From: Symbiodinium natans
Taxonomy: Eukaryota > Sar > Dinophyceae > Suessiales > Symbiodiniaceae
Length of the DNA stretch: 64,000 bases
Direction of reading: 5' to 3'
Assembly (NCBI GenBank): GCA_905221605.1
Contig: CAJNDS010000002.1
Span: 1,291,438-1,355,437 of the forward strand
Part shown: positions 35,617-46,373 of the stretch, piece after piece
Layout of the letters: each line of letters begins with the position of its first letter
Position numbering within the stretch: the first letter of the stretch is position 1
Translations under genes and position numbers: made by a program
Notes under the pieces: model-generated
What the model saw: only the letters and a program-made list of their open reading frames with translations
Told to the model about the DNA's origin: nothing
The model's database searches: none

Positions 35617-38379
35617 TCAACACGCTGAGTCGTGAACAAGACGATGACGTGGCACAACGCAGCGTGCCTCCAACATCATAAGCATCATCGCCACTGAACA
35701 TAACTCATCATCCAATAGGGATGGTGCAGCACGCTCTCGCGCGAGCCGTTTACGGACATCACTCAAAATGTCCGGGGCTGCTGTGACCTGTATTCTGTTG
35801 GAAGCTACAAGTTGCTGCTGCAGCTCCCGGGTGACCGGGCTGATGTTACCAGCGAAATCTTGCCGCATCAGGTTCATGGCGAGGTCGAAGGCCGCCTGCG
35901 TTCTGCGCTTCAACGCCTGCAGCTCTTGCACAAAGTGGTGCGAGGAAAGGAGCACATGCCCGGCTTTCTGGATCACCTCCTGCTCCTGGCTTGACTGCGT
36001 CGCCGTGCAGCCAAGGATGGTGAGACATTGCCATGCTTCCGAACAGACGGTCATCACATTTCCCCAGAGATCTGCCCGCCAGGGGGTGCGCCGGAAGCGG
36101 GGCTCGCGACTCGCCTCCTGGCCATTTGTCCGAGCCGAGCTCAAAAAAGCTAAGCCGTCGGCCCGAAAACTCTGTACATCTCCCACGTTCCCTGGCTCAA
36201 AGCAAGAGAGCGCGTTATCGAACACCAGCACAAATGCCCCCAGGTCTGCTGTTGCCCTGACGCTTAGGGACGTGTCCGTCAGTATGTCCATCAAGGATGC
36301 GATGACAATGGCCAGCAGCTGGCTGAGAAGGTTGCGGTAGTTGGTCAAGCTGTCCTGCGTGATGTCGCCACACCTTGCCAGCGCGTGCTCAGCAAAGAAG
36401 CAAGCCACCAGCAAGCCACAGTAGCTGAAGTTCGGCGAACCGAAATAACAGTAGAACGACGCAAACTCGACAAACAAGTACACGGGCAGAGAAAGCTGCG
36501 AAATCAATGCATTTTGCAAGTAGTTGGCGAAGGCGCATGAGCTGCCGAGAGTGAGCTGACCCAGCATTGTTCCAAGCCCCACGCCCAAGAATCTATCCGT
36601 GTTCTTCTTCAGGGCTGCTGCCTCGTTGCCACCTTGGAATATCAAGTAGGCGACCGTACCCGCGGGCGTGGCATTGTAGGCCGGCACAAACTTCTTGACC
36701 GAGCCAAGCCCAACCCTCCCGAGCACGAAGCAAAGCACAAACGTGACAAAGACCTTCCAAGTGTCTCGGTGGTAAGAAGTGGACCTCAAATCCTTCCTAG
36801 TGGGTGGCAAGGCCCGCAGACCGACCAAGAAGGTCCACAACAGGCTCTCGGATGCAGGAAGATCCTCCTCCAACAACGCGGAGAGGTGGTCGGCGATGGC
36901 CCGGCTGTAGCCACTCATGGAGGCAGCCAGAGCCAACTCCGGGAGGTGATCGGGCTTAAAGGTCTGCAGCAGCGGAGATGTGGAGACGTGAGCTCTGAAC
37001 CGCGCAGCGAGGCGGGCTTGGGCTCCATTAAGGGTCTCGATGGCTGAGCACAAAGCATCCGATTCATCCAAGCACCCACTCACCGCCACATACGCAGAGA
37101 GATGAAGGCAGACCTTGGATGCACGGGCAAGCTCTTCCAGCTCTGGCAAGACGGCCTCAAATATGTGGTGGTTCATGGCCACTGATTCGGAGTGCTGCAC
37201 GCTCATAATAATGGCTTCCAGCCAGTCATTGAAAACATCAAAAGCATCGCAAATCTGGATCAGCATCAGTCTTGACCGCCCTGCTCTTCCCCAACCGAAA
37301 CATTCCCACCAGCTGTTATCGAGCCAGGCCTTCGCTTTCAGGATTTGCTGGTGCACGCCACGCACTTCTGCCGCAAAAACCACCGAAGTCTGAGAATCCA
37401 TGCTCACCCCCCTGAGGGCGACAAGGTGCTCAATCAGCTTGCTCTGAGACCAGGCCACCTCGAGTGTGGCATCTTGTGCCATCTTGAGCGCAGAGATACA
37501 CGTGGGCAGAATGGAGATGAAGACTGCAAACACGCAGCCCCAGATGGTTCCCATCAGGGCTCCCGTTTCTGCGCCCTTCAGCAACACGTCCTTTGGGGCC
37601 CGGCTGAAGAAGGTAGTGTCCTCCGGATTGATGAAGCACATGGTGAAATAGGCTTGCCAAGACAGGGCAAACATCTTGGCGTTGGTGGCGAAGTTGAAGG
37701 CCACGGTGATCAAGACCACCAGGAAAAAGTTCACATAGCCAAAGATGTATGCCCAATCAGGATCCCACTGGTCCACAGTGACCTTCACTCCATCCGGGAA
37801 GAGCCCAAACATCAGCCAGCAGTTCACAACCGGCAAAAGCGTGCCGTAGAAGCCGGTCCAGGCCAGGTAGTTCGTCGTTCCCAAATCCAAGTAGAAAGTG
37901 AAGGCCAGGATCACGACAACGTAGCTCATCTCCCAGCCCTGCTCTTGCCACCACGAGAGCCACTCGAAGTAGTAGGTGGCGGCACAAAAAAGTGCAACCA
38001 GGGAGCCTCTTAGGGCCAGGTCGGCATTGAAAGCAAAACTGCCTCCGTAGAAGTCCGCCTTAAAGAGGACCCTCTGTACAAAGCCAGGATTGGCGGAGGG
38101 CTTCTCCAGCAAGGGATCCAGAAGCTCTGAGTGCGAAGCAGCCTCGCTTTCACTATCACTAGATTCCTCGACACGTTGGAAGCCTCGCCTCCTCGTCTGG
38201 AGCTCGACTGCTGCGACCGACGCGAAGAAACACGCCAAGCAAGCCGCGACGCAACTCCCCAGTACAATCCAAAAGTCGCGCGAAGCGCCCAAGAACCAGC
38301 CGCCTTCTTCCAGTTTGGAAGCTGCATGATCCCGCGTGAGCCGACCAAGATCTGCATGCACGGAATTAGTAGCCGGCAT
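35617..38379 (-). CDS. FUSC/aromatic-acid-exporter-like membrane protein, single exon
   Basis: A 920-residue uninterrupted frame. Hydrophobic segments lie near residues 36-58, then in two clusters (about 124-295 and 555-720), each followed by a long soluble helical region. This twice-repeated layout fits the FUSC/ArAE family (fusaric acid resistance-like, DUF2421-like in eukaryotes), which moves organic anions across membranes. The N-terminal 30 residues contain no obvious targeting signal, and an acidic Ser-Glu stretch near 73-85 may face the cytosol. It has no introns, unlike most neighbours. The assignment rests on topology and general resemblance, so substrate and membrane are unknown. 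Confidence 0.65.
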   Translation of the reverse strand: MPATNSVHADLGRLTRDHAASKLEEGGWFLGASRDFWIVLGSCVAACLACFFASVAAVELQTRRRGFQRVEESSDSESEAASHSELLDPLLEKPSANPGFVQRVLFKADFYGGSFAFNADLALRGSLVALFCAATYYFEWLSWWQEQGWEMSYVVVILAFTFYLDLGTTNYLAWTGFYGTLLPVVNCWLMFGLFPDGVKVTVDQWDPDWAYIFGYVNFFLVVLITVAFNFATNAKMFALSWQAYFTMCFINPEDTTFFSRAPKDVLLKGAETGALMGTIWGCVFAVFISILPTCISALKMAQDATLEVAWSQSKLIEHLVALRGVSMDSQTSVVFAAEVRGVHQQILKAKAWLDNSWWECFGWGRAGRSRLMLIQICDAFDVFNDWLEAIIMSVQHSESVAMNHHIFEAVLPELEELARASKVCLHLSAYVAVSGCLDESDALCSAIETLNGAQARLAARFRAHVSTSPLLQTFKPDHLPELALAASMSGYSRAIADHLSALLEEDLPASESLLWTFLVGLRALPPTRKDLRSTSYHRDTWKVFVTFVLCFVLGRVGLGSVKKFVPAYNATPAGTVAYLIFQGGNEAAALKKNTDRFLGVGLGTMLGQLTLGSSCAFANYLQNALISQLSLPVYLFVEFASFYCYFGSPNFSYCGLLVACFFAEHALARCGDITQDSLTNYRNLLSQLLAIVIASLMDILTDTSLSVRATADLGAFVLVFDNALSCFEPGNVGDVQSFRADGLAFLSSARTNGQEASREPRFRRTPWRADLWGNVMTVCSEAWQCLTILGCTATQSSQEQEVIQKAGHVLLSSHHFVQELQALKRRTQAAFDLAMNLMRQDFAGNISPVTRELQQQLVASNRIQVTAAPDILSDVRKRLARERAAPSLLDDELCSVAMMLMMLEARCVVPRHRLVHDSAC

Positions 38380-38505
38380 GGCACCCAGACAGTCTACAGC
38401 TGTGCTTCTTTGGCCTACAGCATGCCACGGTCACTGCCAGAGCCTCCCGGCAAGGAACAAAAGAGTGTGCGCATGCCCTGCTGATCATGTTCAGACTCAG
38501 CACGA

Positions 38506-39764
38506 TCACAGCGATTCTTTCTTAAGTGCCGCTTGCGCGTCAAAAGCTTGAAGCCTCGGGCCCCGCCATGACCAAAGGGTCTCCTGGGATCTGGCCTCTT
38601 TTGGACTCAAGTCTCGCAGAGCCGCCTTCAGATCACTCGGGAGGACATGCCAGGCGCTACGCCCCGCCCCGGCTGCATCCAGAAACGACAGGTGATACCG
38701 GTGAAGAAAATTCCGCGTGCAGAACTGCGCGTCCTCCAGTGCAGTTGCTCTGGCAGCATACTTGCCGTCGTGCACTGTGGGGTGCCCAACCCATGCCATG
38801 TGGCTTCGAATTTGGTGCTTGCGGCCCGTCAAGATTTGTATGGCCGTCAAGCTCATCGCCCTCCGCATAAGCCTGGCATGTGCCACGACTTTCAGACGTG
38901 TCTTCGACGGTTTGCCCAGATGCCCTGAGGAAACAGCATTGGCAACATAGCACAAGCGAACAGATATGCTCCGCCGGACAGCTGGAACCCAACCATGGCA
39001 AAGCACCACGTACTCCCGCAGAAGGGAACCGCTCACCAACTGCATCTGCAGATCATACCACGCTTGATAAGTCGTGGCTGCCAACACTAACCCAGAACTA
39101 GGAACGTCCAAGCGGTGGAGGAACCCGCATCCATGCACAACATCGCCGAGTATTGGGACCGTGCCGCGATTCAAACTTCGGAGGAAATCCGTCAACTGAC
39201 ACTCCACCATGCCATTGTAGACTTCCCATCCAGGCGGCTTGAAAATGACCAGCATGTCAGACATGTCAAGAATGACAGCCGGGTCCGTCAGCGCGGCTTT
39301 CACAAACACTTCGCTTGCGCTGGCTCGCCGTTGTCGCAGAATCGAAGTGCCCGTCTCTTGGTCCAACTGCACAGAACCCTCACAGATAACCCGTCTCGAG
39401 TGAGCCAGCAGCCGGTCTCCTAGCAGACCTGCAAAGTTCCAGGCCCAAACGATGCCCAGGATTGTTTCGGCCAAGCGAACCCAGCCTTGAACTTCGCGGT
39501 CTTCTTCCCTTTGTTGAAGAATTTGAGTTGCGGCCGCTTCCTGCACTTGCAGGCAGAGGGCTGCCGCGGGAAGGTCGGTGGACCCCCAAGATAACAGCAA
39601 GAGATCGTCCAGACGACAGCTGCGCAGCTTGGTGAGGAGGATTTCGTAGAAGTCTTCCAAGCACTTTCCCGGAACTCCGAGAAGCGAGAAAGCCCAGGTC
39701 AGAAGAGACAGCTCTTGGGCGGACGCGCTTGCGCAAGCCAAGCGACCTGGGACTGCGTGCGGAG
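38506..39764 (-). CDS. RluA-type pseudouridine synthase with helical N-terminus
   Basis: The main exon starts after an AG/G acceptor at about 39764. The catalytic motif HRLDVPSSGL (residues about 209-218 from Met at 39741) holds the active-site Asp, and GRKHQIRSH (306-314) is the second family motif, followed by HP.VHD.KY. These identify a synthase that converts uridine to pseudouridine in RNA. The first 110 residues (QELSLLTWAFSLLG and similar) look like RNA-binding helical repeats of FASTK/RAP type, common in organelle RNA proteins. Upstream exons with the start codon were not resolved within 39.8-40.3 kb. An organelle location is an inference. Confidence 0.85.
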
Positions 39765-40387
39765 TGCTCTCTTATGCAGGATAGCATAGACAAAAAAACT
39801 CATAATGTCGCAGGCTTGCAGAATATCATACAGCTTAACATCGTGACTTGTTTTCGAGAACTTGCTAAGGCCTTTTTCACATAATTCAATAGTTCTTTTG
39901 CCGTACATACTTCATTGTGAAAACACTCTATGTCCTCTTGTTGTATATAACAAGTTGGAGCAGAATGGGCATGGCTGAGCATCGTCACAAGGCTCGGCGG
40001 GCCTTGCCGCTCTTGCAACCAAGCTACGCAGAGTCTGCACAAAGCATGCATGCACCACTCGGGGGTCGGCAATCTGGAGCCTAGGCGCAGATTCTGACAA
40101 CGTGCCTGATAAAACGTGCTAGGGCTGTGGGGATCTCTATATATCTCTATCTTGTAAAGCTGCAGTTCAGGAGCCTGGCCAGAGCCCAGGGCAGCGAAGA
40201 GATGGATCGCAAAGATTCCCCTTTCTCTGCCAGAAGCACGAGATCCCACGCCTGCTGCACCTGCCCTGCACTTCCACATGCATCAATGGATGCATTGAAA
40301 CCTCGGACCCGCGTCTTGCAAGTGGTTAGTGGGAGTTAAGGTACGGCAACTAGGAAAGTCATCCAAAGTCCTACTGTAGGGTCATAC

Positions 40388-42245
40388 TCACACAGCGAAG
40401 GTGCAAGCATCGTCGGGTTCCAAATTGGCTTCTGGCATAGCATTCAGCAGCTTCAAAGTTAGCTTCCACTGGGAACTTTTCTCGCACGCGCTGATGGCAG
40501 CTGTGCAGCCAAAAACGTCAGCGACGCAGCGATCGTTGTGCAAGACCTCCACCGCATGCTGCCATTTCTCGGCCTTGTCGCATGCGTTGAGGATGCTGTT
40601 CCATGCAGTCACGTCGATGTCAAGCCGCGATGCCAGTGAACCTTTGAATGCACGGCGAAGAATACACGTGGCAACGAAACACCCCGAAACGCATCGAGCG
40701 CTCTTGCAAACGAAGTGCGCATCAGCAGGCTCGCCGCTACATGCCATGCTCCATGCGAGCAGGTGCCCAGCACGGTATTTATGGCCACGTGATTCGGACG
40801 AACCTGGAAAAAAGGCAAAGTGCGGAGCATCGCTCAGCAGATGTTTCTCAGCTTGCAGATCGACTGAGCGTCGAACGGACACTGCTAGAGACCTGGCAAG
40901 CAAGCCGTTTGCAAGAGCCCAGTTGCCAGTGCCATCACCTGAAGCTGCCCAAGAGCGGGTTGTGGGGAACACCTGGGGGTCGGGTGACTTGTGCAAAAAG
41001 CGCAGCCAGGATGCACCCCAGCGTTGCGGCACTGTAGCTCACCACATCCTGCCGCAGGAGCTTGCCAGCCTCAGGAGCTCTTAGGGGAGGAACAGCCCAA
41101 GAGTCACAGAGAGGTTCGATCTTGGGACGCAGCCATGTAGTCCAACAAGTTCATTGCCCAGCGCCACTTTCCCCGAGTAGCACAGGCACTGATCATGGTA
41201 TTCACAGCCAGGTTGTCAAGATCTTCGTTTCCGCCGGACCTTGAACCGAGTCATGGATCCATACACATTAGCAAGCTCCAGCGACCCGTCAAGCACATGG
41301 TGCAAAAAGAGCGTCCATGCCAGGCCGTTCATGGACATCCGCCAATGCATTCTCAGAGAATGAAGGCCGGCATTGAAGCTGCCGCGGTCCGGGTGGCACC
41401 TGCGCACGATTCGCTGCTCTCTGACTGCCTGGATGGCATCTGACACCCTCTCTGGACCCTGTTCTGGGCGAAGCCTCCAAAGCATCATCGCGTGCAGTAG
41501 ATTCACGGCACGTTGCCACGGCTCGCATGCGCGGATTGCAGCGTTTAAACCAATGGCCCCCTGCACTCAAGATGGAGGCATACCTGACGACCAAGTGACC
41601 CAAGTGCTGGTAGGTAGCAAGCTGCAGATCCGCTCGCCAGGCAAAGTTCCTCACTTCATTGGGCCGATTGCAAGGGAAGAGCACTGCTGCTGCGCAACAT
41701 ACCGCACAATGCATCCACGGCGCAGAAGTTGAAGGCTGAGCTTCCATGGGCCTGTCCTCATGGCTCGAGTGGCTCGAGGTTGCGGCGTCATTGGAATGCA
41801 CCCAGAACATGCCCCCAGCGCAAAAGTCGCTGCTAAGTCCAGCCAGGGTCTCCGGCCCGCACTCAGCAACGCAGTGCAAGCTTGTGCATTTGGCATGGTC
41901 CCCGCCGTCATCATGTCCCCTCAGAATGTGGCTAAAATTGGCCAAAGACCCCTTCTGGCTCCACAGTGTGCCGCACAGAAAACTGACAAAGCTCCACATC
42001 AGCTCAGAGTCGTAGAACGGTTGCCGCGTTTGGCCATTGGCTCGCCTTTTCCAGGACGTTGATGACTGCACTGTAGCCTTACTCTGCGGTGAGTCTCTCG
42101 CTGATCACTATTCGTGCGCTCAAGCCGCTCGGATCCAATCAGGAGGCTCACCGCATCTCTTCTCACGCCCATCCGCGCCATACCCCACAGCCAATCGACC
42201 GCCAACTGCCAGTCATTCCGTGAGAGTATAGCATTTGCATGATAC
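40388..42245 (-). CDS. Pentatricopeptide repeat (PPR) protein
   Basis: PPR-like repeat pieces occur in order: NAILSRNDWQLAVDWLWGMA (from 42245, acceptor AG/G), YSAVINVLEKASQWPNAATV (from 42077), MPNAQACTALLS (about 41900), PWKLSLQLL (about 41740), LNAAIRACEPWQRAVNLLHA (about 41550), VNTMISACATRGKWRWAMNL (about 41200), NHVAINTVLGTCSHGAWHVA (about 40800), and AWNSILNACDKAEKWQHAVE with AISACEKSSQWKLTLKLLNA (40630-40400). Spacers fit 50-150 nt introns. The N..I.AC...W..A..LL pattern is the usual dinoflagellate PPR form. Such proteins bind organelle RNA. Ends are approximate and more repeats may lie upstream. Confidence 0.75.
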
Positions 42246-42440
42246 CTCAGTGAACGGACGAATCCCACATCACACGCCATGATACCCCCAAGACATCTGA
42301 ACCGATCCGACTCTTCGGGCAAGCTGCACATTTACCTCCACGCTGTCCTCCACGAGCCGGCACAGGAACTGGCACAAGATTCCCACTTGTGGCCCCCAGA
42401 TGACCCCATCCTGGCTCCCCATGGAGCTTGATGCTGATAA

Positions 42441-42480
42441 CCCTAAACCCTAAATCCTAAACCCTAAACCCTAAACCCTG
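42441..42480. repeat. Telomeric array flanked by a 7-bp direct repeat
   Basis: CCCTAAA copies on +. On the minus strand TTATCAG occurs immediately before and immediately after the TTTAGGG array. The array may be an intron at the start of the PPR gene, but the flanking exons were not proven. Confidence 0.7.
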
Positions 42481-42911
42481 ATAAGAAAGCAGAAGGCAGC
42501 GAAGGCACCTGAATCGCGGAGGCCGCACCATGCTTCTTGGCATGGTTGCACAAGGAAGCCGTCAAGAGCCGCGGGTTCCTGAGGCTCCGTACAATGTCTT
42601 GGGTGCTGCGTAATGGCGCTACGACTTCTCCGACTTCTCTGAACGTGCCGGGCGCGAGGCCCCTCAAATTCCGGAGGATGGCGCGGCTCGGGCAGCATTG
42701 GGCCATGGTCACGTCACCAAGCTCCCGTGCACAGCTTGGGGGCCCACTTGAGCCTAACGCCCTAGTCGAGAGTGATTGCTGCTCTAGTTCTCTAACATGA
42801 CTTCGAGCTTCAAGTCAAGTCAGCAATGTAGCCGATAAGGGACTTGGGTCTGAGGAGCATGCAGCTGCTTCTTGTCCTTCTCGTGAAACCTGGGCCGAGT
42901 CGATATGGGGC

Positions 42912-43005
42912 TTTCCGATATTGGGGGTACCTTTTTGGGGGGGTTCCCTTCAAGGGGATTCTATTCTATTTGGGGTATCAAAGGGGCACCCCTATTTGGG
43001 AAACA
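42912..43005. repeat. Dispersed repeat family 2, copy B
   Basis: Counterpart of 32908-33000, sharing GGGGGTACCTTTTTGGGGG and ATTCTATTCTATTTGGGG. Confidence 0.7.
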
Positions 43006-43019
43006 ACCATGTTCCCTGT

Positions 43020-44250
43020 CTATGCAACCAGCGTAAAGCACAGCATGTGGCCCTCAACTCGGCATCGGGCCACTCGGCAGCTGTTTGGAATTCCTTCTTG
43101 ACCTTTGGGGTTTAGGGTTTAGGGTTCAGGGTTTAGGGTTTAGGGTTTAGGGTTAGGGTTTAGGATTTGGGGAACGCACTTGAGTTGCCATGGTTGCCAA
43201 GAGGGCTTTCGCATCAGGGCAAAACCCTCGCAGAGAGTAGGCAGCTGGCGAAGATGCCAACATTGAACTCGGGGAGCTGCCTCTCGTTCCCTTCCTTCCG
43301 AAGAAGAGAAATTGGCATGAAGGCGTCCCTTTCGGGTTCGGGGCTCGGGGTGTGCGGAACAAGGGTTGTTCTTTTCCACAATGGAGGTGGATCTCAATGA
43401 TGGGCCGCAGGTGGCAGCCTACACTAGAAGAAGTACACTCTAGTAAACCCCAAAACCCATGATTTCGAGCAAAACCCCTGGTTGCTGTCAGATGCTTGAG
43501 GCGCTCCGGGGGCGACCGTTTTGGAGCTTTGGACTTGCGCAGCAGGGCTTTGGATGCGCCTCACGTGCCGCGGGCTCAGCCCATGGAACTGGAGACAAAG
43601 CCATAATTACCTGAGGGTTGATCCACCTCCTGGGCCCTGCTCGGGCCTTCGGATGTCTCCAAACCCTAAACCCTCAACCTAAACCCCTAGACCCTGAACC
43701 CTGAACCCTAAACCCTAATGACCCATTATTTTTGGATCAACCCCCATTTGAGAGAACGGGGCCCATGGTTCCTCCCCGGAGGCTCGAAGATCCTCCTGGA
43801 GGTCCAAGTGGCCTTGATGGAACTGGGCTTAGGGTTTAGGGTTTAGGGTTTAGGGTTTCGGGTTTCGGGTTTAGGGTTTAGGGTTTTAAGGTTTAGGGTG
43901 ACAGGCGCCGGTTCTCTGGCCTCAAGCCAAGAGGCACCCATCTTATGGATCCAAACCCTCCCCTACCCCCAACTTCCCAAGATGCGGAGACCGGATCCGC
44001 AGGGAGCGTCGGCGGCGCTTGTAATCTGGGAGGTGAAACACATCTCTCCTTTGGAGAACTGCAGAGGCAAACTTTGGCTCGCTCTTAAGAGGTACATCGT
44101 CACACATGGAGTGCAGCACATCAAGCTTCGCAGGCATGAATGCAGAAAGCCTAACTCCAAAGGCCAAGCAAGAAAAGTGACAAAAGTAAATGGGTTGATG
44201 CACTGCCAGACGCTGCGAAACCTCCGCGCACAGAAGAATCAATCTCGGAT
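43020..44250 (-). CDS. Unknown protein with three telomeric-repeat introns
   Basis: Exons joined by frame: one ending at 43903 (WIHKMGASWLEAREPAP); 43822-43723 (33 codons, FHQGHLDLQEDLRASGEEPW onward); 43656-43611 (IRRPEQGPGGGSTLR, donor GTAATT); one ending at 43180 (FCPDAKALLATMATQ); and one from 43102 (VKKEFQTAAEWPDAELRATC). The introns at 43902-43823, 43722-43657 and 43179-43103 are all telomere-repeat DNA. A further coding-like stretch lies at 44150-43960. The product is not recognised. Whether the last two exons belong to the same gene as the first three is an inference from order and strand. Confidence 0.5.
43103..43179 (-). repeat. Intron of C-rich telomeric repeats (77 nt)
   Basis: The sense strand begins GTGCGTTCCCCAAATCC and continues as CCCTAAA copies to an ACCCCAAAG acceptor. 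Both flanking exons are in phase 0 and the acceptor is AG/G. Confidence 0.7.
43657..43722 (-). repeat. Intron of G-rich telomeric repeats (66 nt)
   Basis: The sense strand begins GTCATTAGGGTTTAGGG, continues with TTCAGGG, TCTAGGG and TTTAGGG units, and ends TTTGGAG. The donor follows AATGG, as at 19373. Confidence 0.7.
43823..43902 (-). repeat. Intron of C-rich telomeric repeats (80 nt)
   Basis: The sense strand begins GTCACCCTAAACC and runs as CCCTAAA copies (two CCCGAAA) to CCTAAGCCCAG. The exons are in phase 0. Together with 43657-43722 it brackets a 100-nt exon, and the two arrays have opposite orientation. Confidence 0.7.
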
Positions 44251-44621
44251 GGGCGTGAGCTGCTTCAGCTTCTCACCGCCGGAAGATTCTCACAAAACAC
44301 TTGCGGTGGTGGCTCTCCTGACACAAGCAGATGCGAGGCTGCCAAGCAGATGGGTCAAGGTTTGTTCAACCGAGGCTGCGGCATGGACAGTGTCGTTTCA
44401 GATCGTGGGGTCCCTGACAAGTCACTGAACTGTTTAAGACCTGATGACACGTAGGACGATTACCTTGCAAGTCGGCATCTGCTTCCCAGATCTTCCCTGC
44501 TGGCGCATGCCATTGTACCATGCAGCGTTTCAAGTCTTTTTGTCTGCCGAGTCCATGTCTCAATGCCTAGGGAAGTGACACGGAAGTGCCAGCAGTGAAA
44601 CATCTTCACATGTCTCCACTT

Positions 44622-45974
44622 TTACAGCGCTTTTGCCGGTGCGAACAGAGACTTCAGCATGGCATCGCAGGCATGTTGACTGAGTGGCTCCACATCCTCC
44701 AATCCTGCAGTCTTTTGGCCGTTGAAAGCTCCACGCGGCCGACCCGTCATAAAGTTCTGCAGCTTCTCGATGGGCCTGTAGCGAATTTTCCGGCCCTTGG
44801 AGGCACGACGCTCAACGTCAGCTCGTGCCTTCCTCTTGGCAGCCCGTCGACCTTGCACCTCTGCATAGAGCTCTTTGTCTTCGGCACTCTGGCTGAGCGC
44901 CCCGCCGGCGTTGCTGGAGAGCACTTCACGCAACAGTTGCACATAGAAATCTCGGTCGTCAAAGATGTTTCCAACACTGGCATCTGCACTTTCAGGGGCC
45001 GCGCCTCCTGCAACCGGATCGCCTGCCTCAGGCACAGCTTTCACAGACTTTCCGAAGACAGCATGTTTGCCAGGAGGAGGAGTGCAACGCTTTCGCAGCT
45101 TCTCCGGCTCGGCATCAGAGACTGCCTGCATCTGAAGGCGGAGCGACTGATCGAGCATCTTAAAGGAGCGCCTGGCATCCAAACGCGTGTGCTCCTTCCA
45201 CTCGTCTGCAATGTTCAGAGCCCAGTCCAAGGTTGCTTGAAGCCTCTCATCGGTCATCTGCCAGACTTTGTCTTCTAGACGAACTCCATTGACGTCTTGG
45301 CCAAGATCGGTTGATATGCCAGGGCACTGGTGTTTGATCATCTGCTCCTGGAGTGACATGAGGGAACCCAGGAACTGGTTGACCTCGGAGGCCGCGGCAC
45401 TTGATTGCGCCACCATTCGACTGTCAGCAGCGTCGAAGAGACCGGCGACAATCCCGCTTGGCAGCCTGTGGCCTAGCGACAGAGCCCCCTCCAAGTGGAT
45501 TCGCAGCTCGACAAGCGCACCCCACATCTCAATCTGCCGCTTTAGGTCCTTTGCATTCTCTTCCTTCTGCGCGATGTCTGCGCTGGAAGGCTGCCGCATC
45601 ACTGCCATCTCCCGTTCTGACTGCATCAGCTTCGAGTACTCTTTTTCGATGTCGCCAGAAATGCTAAAGGCAGATGCTTCCGCGACATCATCGACTTCAT
45701 CCGCATCATCCGAGTCTCTGGCCAAGCGCTCGCGCAGGCGATCGTACCCTTGCGGCTGCTTCTCTTCGCGGCCGAAGACGTCCTCCCTGCTCACAGCTTT
45801 TCCCTCATAGCCTTCCACAACCGGAACCCCGGGTCGCAGGCGCAGGCGGCCCTTCTGAGACGGCAAGGAGATGTCGGAGAGAGCCTTGCCCTTTCCATGG
45901 GATCGTCGGGCTGTGGTGTGGTCGCCGAGGGTGTCCGCCTCCGCTGGGTCGGGATCGTCGCTGTCCAGGTCCAT
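44622..45974 (-). CDS. AATF: AATF/Bfr2 ribosome biogenesis factor, single exon
   Basis: A 450-residue frame beginning at a good-context ATG (GCCATGG). It has an acidic N-terminus with DSDDADEVDDV. The middle AATF/Che-1 domain (about residues 108-290) contains EKEYSKLMQSEREM and LKRQIEMWGALVELRIHLEG. The C-terminal Traube domain (about 340-430) contains FYVQLLREVL and RRASKGRKIRYRPIEKLQNF. In yeast and animals this protein works in the nucleolar small-subunit processome with NGDN and NOL10. The length and order match the family. There are no introns. It lies about 400 bp downstream of the channel gene's stop codon, on the same strand. Confidence 0.9.
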   Translation of the reverse strand: MDLDSDDPDPAEADTLGDHTTARRSHGKGKALSDISLPSQKGRLRLRPGVPVVEGYEGKAVSREDVFGREEKQPQGYDRLRERLARDSDDADEVDDVAEASAFSISGDIEKEYSKLMQSEREMAVMRQPSSADIAQKEENAKDLKRQIEMWGALVELRIHLEGALSLGHRLPSGIVAGLFDAADSRMVAQSSAAASEVNQFLGSLMSLQEQMIKHQCPGISTDLGQDVNGVRLEDKVWQMTDERLQATLDWALNIADEWKEHTRLDARRSFKMLDQSLRLQMQAVSDAEPEKLRKRCTPPPGKHAVFGKSVKAVPEAGDPVAGGAAPESADASVGNIFDDRDFYVQLLREVLSSNAGGALSQSAEDKELYAEVQGRRAAKRKARADVERRASKGRKIRYRPIEKLQNFMTGRPRGAFNGQKTAGLEDVEPLSQHACDAMLKSLFAPAKAL

Positions 45975-46373
45975 GGCCGGCTCAGGACAAATTGAGACTT
46001 TGGACTACTTTGGGATACATTGACGCCCCTTTCTTTACTTTCAAGCGTGCGGGCTTGTGTGGCTTTTTTAAAGTTCAAGAGTTCAGGAGCTGACATTCCA
46101 AGCTCTACGCTCGGAAAACGCGCGTCGGTCTTGCGATCCTTCTCTCTCTTCCCCTCTGCCAAGTAGCTGAGCATGTCCACAGCCAGCACACACCAGCAAA
46201 CACAGCAGCGGAAGTGCCTAGCAGGTATCGGACGCTTGCGTCCGGCGACTGTGGCTGCGATAACGGCTTTCCGTAAAAGGAAGATCTCAGCTCCACCAGG
46301 GAGCGCTGAGTTTGTCGCACCTCCGCAAGTGAATTACACTGAGTTGAGTGCACAGAGGCCCTCTATAGGCCCT

